NCBI GenBank assembly: GCA_003556835.1
Contig: PWQG01000402.1
Span: forward strand, 1-9,230
Direction: 5' to 3'
Source: Gammaproteobacteria bacterium
GTDB lineage: Bacteria > Pseudomonadota > Gammaproteobacteria > Pseudomonadales > Pseudohongiellaceae
DNA length: 9,230 bases
Shown here: positions 5,771 to 9,230 of the stretch, one piece after another
How the letters are laid out: each line of letters opens with the position of its first letter
How positions within the stretch are numbered: position 1 is the first letter of the stretch
The notes under the pieces: generated by a model
Seen by the model: the letters and a program-made list of their open reading frames with translations, nothing else
The model's database searches: none
Told to the model about the DNA's origin: nothing
Translations under genes and position numbers: made by a program

Positions 5771-7996
5771 ATGTTTAAGAAACCGCTAGCTTTATATACG
5801 GCACTGGCCATCGGAACGGCAGCGTTTGCGCCGTTTCATCTGGCCGGAGCCCAGGAAGGCCCCACCAATGAATACTGGTGGCCCAACCGCCTGAGCCTGG
5901 AACCCTTGCGTCAGAACGCGGCTTCCCACGATCCGCGAGGACCGGAGTTCCGTTATTCCGATGCGTTCGAAAACCTGGATGAAGGCGAGCTGATGCGCGA
6001 CCTTGAAGAGCTGATGACCACCTCCCAGGACTGGTGGCCGGCTGATTTTGGTCACTACGGCCCGTTTTTCATCCGTCTGTCCTGGCACGCAGCCGGCACC
6101 TACCGTGTCATTGATGGCCGTGGCGGGGCCGATGGGGGTATGCAGCGATTCGCCCCCGAAAACAGCTGGCCGGACAACGCCAACCTGGACAAGGCACAGC
6201 GACTGCTCTGGCCCCTGAAGGAGAAGTACGGAGATGCCGTTTCCTGGGCTGACCTGATTGCCCTGGCCGGGAACGCCGCCATGGACTCCATGGGCTTTGA
6301 AACCCTGGGATTCGCTTTTGGCCGTGAAGATGCCTGGCAGTCCGAGGAGACGTATTGGGGGCCGGAAGGCGAGTGGCTTGGTAGTGAGCGTTATGATCCA
6401 GATACTGGTGAGCTGGAATCACCGCTGGGTGCAACCCAGATGGGCCTGATCTATGTCAATCCGGAAGGGCCGGGCGGCAATCCGGATCCGCAACTCGCTG
6501 CTGACGCCATTCGTATGACTTTTGGTCGTATGGGTATGAACGATGAAGAGACCGCGGCCCTGATTGCCGGTGGTCACACCTTCGGCAAGGCGCATGGTGC
6601 TGCTGACCCGGCAGAGTGTATAGGCCCCGAGCCCGAGGCCGCTGGCATCGAGGCCCAGGGTATGGGTTGGATGAATGAATGTGGAACCGGCAGCGGTGCC
6701 GATACCATCACCAGTGGACTGGAGGGTGCCTGGACGGTTTCCCCGGCACAGTGGACCCACAACTTCCTGGAAAACCTCTATGGATTCGAGTGGGAGCAGA
6801 CCCGCAGCCCGGCAGGTGCCATCCAGTGGCAGCCGGTTGATGGCGAGGCCTCCGATCTGGTGCCAGATGCCCATGATCCCTCACAGCGGCATGCGCCGAT
6901 GATGTTCACGACGGACATCGCGCTGAAAGAGGATCCCGCCTATCGTGAGATCACCCAGCGTTGGCTGGAGAACCCGGCGGAGTTTGAGGACGCCTTCGCG
7001 CGTGCCTGGTTCAAGCTGATGCAACGGGATATGGGGCCAAGTTCACGCTATCTGGGCGCCCTGGCGCCAGACCAGGAATTTGTCTGGCAGGATCCGGTGC
7101 CGGCGGTGGATCATGAACTGGTCAATGACGTTGACATGGCCACACTCAAGTCCGCAATCCTGGATACCGGATTGTCGCAGTCCGAGCTGGTGCGCACCGC
7201 CTGGGCCTCGGCATCGACCTTCCGTAATACGGACAATCGCGGTGGTGCCAATGGTGCCCGCATCCGTCTGGAGCCCCAGAGCAACTGGGAGGTGAACAGC
7301 CCGGATGAACTGGATCGTGTACTGGCTGCACTGGAGGAAGTCCAGAGCGACTTCAATAATGGTCAATCAGGCAACAAGCGAGTATCGCTGGCCGATGTGA
7401 TCGTTCTCGGGGGCGCCGCGGCGATCGAGCAGGCGGCTGCTGATGCCGGTCATGATGTCACGGTACCGGTGGTGCCGGGTCGTACGGATGCTTCCCAGGA
7501 GCAGACTGATGTGCGTTCCTTCGAGCATCTCGAGCCAACCGCTGACGGCTTCCGTAACTATGTGGCGGAAGACCATTCCCGTCCTCCGGTCGAGTCGCTG
7601 GTCGAGCGCGCCAATCTGCTGGGCCTGACCGTGCCGGAAATGACCGTACTGGTCGGTGGTATGCGAGTGCTCGATGCCAACCACGGTGGTCGCAGCTATG
7701 GTGTGTTCACTGACCGGCCGGGTACCCTGAGCAATGACTTCTTCGTGAACCTGATCGACCTGTCCACGGTCTGGGCGCCTTCCGAAAACGCCGAGGGTGT
7801 GTATGAAGGCCGCGACCGTGACACCAACGAGATGCTCTGGGCAGCGACTCCGGTCGACCTGATCTTCGGTTCGAATTCCGAGCTGCGCGCGGTTTCGGAG
7901 TTCTACGCCACCGCAGGTGCCGAAGAGAAGTTCGTCAACGACTTCGTCAACGCCTGGACAAAGGTGATGATGGCTGACCGCTTTGAAGTGAAGTGA
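5771..7996 (+). CDS. katG: Catalase-peroxidase (KatG family) with Sec signal peptide, probably periplasmic
   Basis: This 741-residue bifunctional haem enzyme dismutates H2O2 and oxidises small donors; its length equals that of typical KatG. Residues 1-28 form a signal peptide (KK, hydrophobic core, AGA-QE cleavage near 27/28) with no twin arginine, so Sec export to the periplasm is inferred. The N-terminal catalytic domain has distal Arg102, Trp105 and His106 (RLSWH), Tyr228 (LIYVNPEGP) and Met254 (RMGMND), which give the Trp-Tyr-Met adduct needed for catalase activity. It also has proximal His269 (GGHTFGK) with Trp321 and Asp382, mobile Arg419, and Ser315, the position linked to isoniazid in M. 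tuberculosis. The C-terminal half is the usual haem-less duplicate. The only two cysteines are Cys283 and Cys304. An in-frame ATG at 5735 is an alternative start. It is the first gene of a probable peroxide-defence pair with the cytochrome c peroxidase. Confidence 0.97.
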   Translation: MFKKPLALYTALAIGTAAFAPFHLAGAQEGPTNEYWWPNRLSLEPLRQNAASHDPRGPEFRYSDAFENLDEGELMRDLEELMTTSQDWWPADFGHYGPFFIRLSWHAAGTYRVIDGRGGADGGMQRFAPENSWPDNANLDKAQRLLWPLKEKYGDAVSWADLIALAGNAAMDSMGFETLGFAFGREDAWQSEETYWGPEGEWLGSERYDPDTGELESPLGATQMGLIYVNPEGPGGNPDPQLAADAIRMTFGRMGMNDEETAALIAGGHTFGKAHGAADPAECIGPEPEAAGIEAQGMGWMNECGTGSGADTITSGLEGAWTVSPAQWTHNFLENLYGFEWEQTRSPAGAIQWQPVDGEASDLVPDAHDPSQRHAPMMFTTDIALKEDPAYREITQRWLENPAEFEDAFARAWFKLMQRDMGPSSRYLGALAPDQEFVWQDPVPAVDHELVNDVDMATLKSAILDTGLSQSELVRTAWASASTFRNTDNRGGANGARIRLEPQSNWEVNSPDELDRVLAALEEVQSDFNNGQSGNKRVSLADVIVLGGAAAIEQAAADAGHDVTVPVVPGRTDASQEQTDVRSFEHLEPTADGFRNYVAEDHSRPPVESLVERANLLGLTVPEMTVLVGGMRVLDANHGGRSYGVFTDRPGTLSNDFFVNLIDLSTVWAPSENAEGVYEGRDRDTNEMLWAATPVDLIFGSNSELRAVSEFYATAGAEEKFVNDFVNAWTKVMMADRFEVK

Positions 7997-8070
7997 TCCG
8001 GGACGAAACCGGGCAGCCATGCCCTCGACCTTGATCTGATACCAACCCGGTGTCGATCGGGTACTTACAG

Positions 8071-8103
8071 AGCGGCGGTATCTTCGGATGCCGCCGTTTC
8101 TGC
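8071..8103 (+). terminator. UUCG-capped hairpin between katG and the cytochrome c peroxidase gene
   Basis: The arms 8073-8082 and 8087-8096 form a 10-bp GC-rich stem with a single G-U pair, closed by C(UUCG)G, an unusually stable tetraloop. The stem can be extended outward by a G-U and an A-U pair. Only a short, broken T-rich stretch follows (TTTCTGCTT), so termination may be partial. It ends about 11 bases before the ribosome site of the next gene, so it could be the katG terminator, an attenuator, or an mRNA-stabilising hairpin. Confidence 0.75.
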
Positions 8104-8107
8104 TTGC

Positions 8108-8111
8108 GGAG
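8108..8111 (+). promoter_or_regulatory. Shine-Dalgarno GGAG for the cytochrome c peroxidase start
   Basis: GGAG lies 7 bases before the ATG at 8119. A second candidate, AGGGA at 8136-8140, lies 8 bases before the in-frame ATG at 8149, so the start is not fully settled. The signal peptide is kept with either start. Confidence 0.5.
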
Positions 8112-8118
8112 TGTGTAA

Positions 8119-9230
8119 ATGCGAGAACAAGCAGCAGGGAAAAGTCTGATGAAACAAGCAATGCTGCCAATGCACCGGATACCGGTCGCCCTGCTCCTGA
8201 CAGTATTATGGGCTGCATCAGTACATGCTACACCGGCAGATGATCCGGCCTGGCGCAATTTCCAGCATGCCCTGGGGCAGCTGCCACTGATCGGGGCCAA
8301 TGCGGATCACCCGCAGGCCAACAGCCCCTTTCGGCCCATTCCGCCCAGGGATCCGGATACCATTGATCGACAGCGCTTCGAGCTGGGTTCGGACCTGTTT
8401 CATGATGCGCGGCTTTCAGCGGACAATTCCCTGGCCTGTGTCACCTGTCATGCCGGGGCCCTCAGTGGTGCCGATCGCCGGCGCGTTTCCGTTGGTGTGG
8501 ACGGTGCACGTGGACGTTTTAATGCCCTGTCCGTGTTCAATGCCGGATTCAATTTCCGGCAGTTCTGGGATGGACGGGTGGTCACCATGGAGGATCAGGC
8601 CCTCGAACCCATCCAGGACGAGCGCGAAATGGCGAACACCCTGGATGCCGCATTGGAGATGCTGCGCAATGATCCGGACTATCCCGAGCGATTCGAAGCC
8701 GCCTATCCAGATGGGGTGACCGTGCTGAACATGGCCGATGCCATGGCCCATTTCCAGAGGGTGCGATTTGTGCGCTGGAATACCCCTTTCCAGCGCCACC
8801 TGTCGGGTGAGGATGATGCCATGGGCGAGCAGGCCCGCCGGGGCTGGGAACGCTTCGAAGCGCTTGGTTGTGTGAGCTGCCACAATGGCATCAACCTGGG
8901 CGGCAATTCCTATCAGAAGTTGGGAGCCATGAGACCCTATTATGGCGTGGTGCGCGAAGCGGGGCCCGATGATATCGGCGTCGCGGAGCGGTCCGGTCGG
9001 GACCGGGATCGTCACGTGTTTCGTGTGCCGGCACTACACGGTGTGGCCACGACGCCACCGTATTTGCACGATGGCAGTATTTCCACCCTGGAAGCGGCTA
9101 TTGAAGTCATGGGCGAGCATCAACTCGGTCGCCAGCTCAGTCAGCAGGACATTGATGATCTGTCTTCCTTTCTGCGCGCGCTCAGCGGGAGCCTGACCGA
9201 ACGGCACAGGGTCGAGTTGCCCAAGCCGCC
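8119..9230 (+). CDS. Dihaem cytochrome c peroxidase (CcpA/MauG superfamily), 3' end beyond window
   Basis: This periplasmic enzyme reduces H2O2 to water with electrons from small c-type cytochromes or cupredoxins. The frame is open from 8119 to the window end (370 residues, no stop seen), so it is nearly complete. From the ATG at 8119: a signal peptide with a VHA-TP site near 37/38; haem motif CVTCH (107-111); bridging Trp150 in QFWDGR; Gln160 and Glu170, matching the peroxidatic-site Gln and Glu of the Pseudomonas enzyme; haem motif CVSCH (251-255); the family block FRVPALHGVATTPPYLHDGS; and Met331 in VMGEHQLG, 76 residues after the second haem His, the likely axial ligand of the electron-transfer haem. 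The redox-gating His expected 16 residues after the first CxxCH is Val127. It probably acts with the upstream periplasmic KatG. ATG 8149 is an alternative start. Confidence 0.93.
   Translation, partial: MREQAAGKSLMKQAMLPMHRIPVALLLTVLWAASVHATPADDPAWRNFQHALGQLPLIGANADHPQANSPFRPIPPRDPDTIDRQRFELGSDLFHDARLSADNSLACVTCHAGALSGADRRRVSVGVDGARGRFNALSVFNAGFNFRQFWDGRVVTMEDQALEPIQDEREMANTLDAALEMLRNDPDYPERFEAAYPDGVTVLNMADAMAHFQRVRFVRWNTPFQRHLSGEDDAMGEQARRGWERFEALGCVSCHNGINLGGNSYQKLGAMRPYYGVVREAGPDDIGVAERSGRDRDRHVFRVPALHGVATTPPYLHDGSISTLEAAIEVMGEHQLGRQLSQQDIDDLSSFLRALSGSLTERHRVELPKP

Noticed and set aside
8040..8070. Small inverted repeat ACCCG/CGGGT after katG
   Set aside because: A 5-bp stem with an 8-base loop is too weak; the larger UUCG hairpin next to it is the credible structure.
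7367..8218. Long minus-strand open frame (283 codons) antisense to the end of katG
   Set aside because: It lies opposite a well-supported katG, its protein has no recognisable motif, and its composition is typical of a shadow frame in GC-rich coding DNA.
1..9230. CRISPR array, transposon ends, tRNA, phage genes or toxin-antitoxin pair
   Set aside because: I looked for regular repeats, transposase or integrase motifs, tRNA-like cloverleaves and small paired genes and found none.

Overview
The window reads as chromosomal DNA of a high-GC Gram-negative bacterium, most likely a gammaproteobacterium. The reasons are a Slt70-type soluble lytic transglycosylase, several Sec-exported periplasmic enzymes, a dihaem cytochrome c peroxidase and compact operons with overlapping stops and starts. 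The genus cannot be named from sequence alone. I see no insertion sequence, integrase, CRISPR array, tRNA or rRNA. Coding density is about 95 percent.

Layout. (1) Bases 3-905, plus strand: the C-terminal ~300 residues of a soluble lytic murein transglycosylase whose 5' part lies outside the window. (2) Bases 5482 down to 906, minus strand: a tight four-gene operon in the order membrane GGDEF diguanylate cyclase, exported TAP-like alpha/beta hydrolase (S33 type), NatA-like ABC ATPase, NatB/ABC-2-like permease. Neighbouring genes overlap by 8 bp, are 11 bp apart, and overlap by 4 bp, respectively. The operon's last stop codon directly abuts the stop of the convergent transglycosylase gene. (3) Bases 5483-5770: a 288-bp divergent control region with an AT-rich block carrying OxyR-like and Fur/PerR-like half matches, plus a perfect 8-5-8 palindrome. 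(4) Bases 5771-7996, plus strand: a full-length catalase-peroxidase (KatG family) with a Sec signal peptide. (5) Bases 8071-8103: a strong UUCG-capped hairpin. (6) Bases 8119-9230 and beyond, plus strand: a dihaem cytochrome c peroxidase (CcpA/MauG superfamily), cut by the window end.

How the genes work together. The right half looks like a periplasmic hydrogen peroxide defence module: a secreted KatG that both dismutates and peroxidises H2O2, followed by a c-type peroxidase that would take electrons from the respiratory chain. The left operon couples a c-di-GMP synthase with an exported peptidase-like hydrolase and an ABC exporter; its substrate cannot be read from sequence. The most notable details are a Val at the position of the redox-gating His of the cytochrome c peroxidase, exactly two cysteines in the whole exported KatG (a candidate disulfide near the haem domain), and the layered control region upstream of katG. 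I found no convincing wholly undescribed system; the families are all known and the novelty is in these details.
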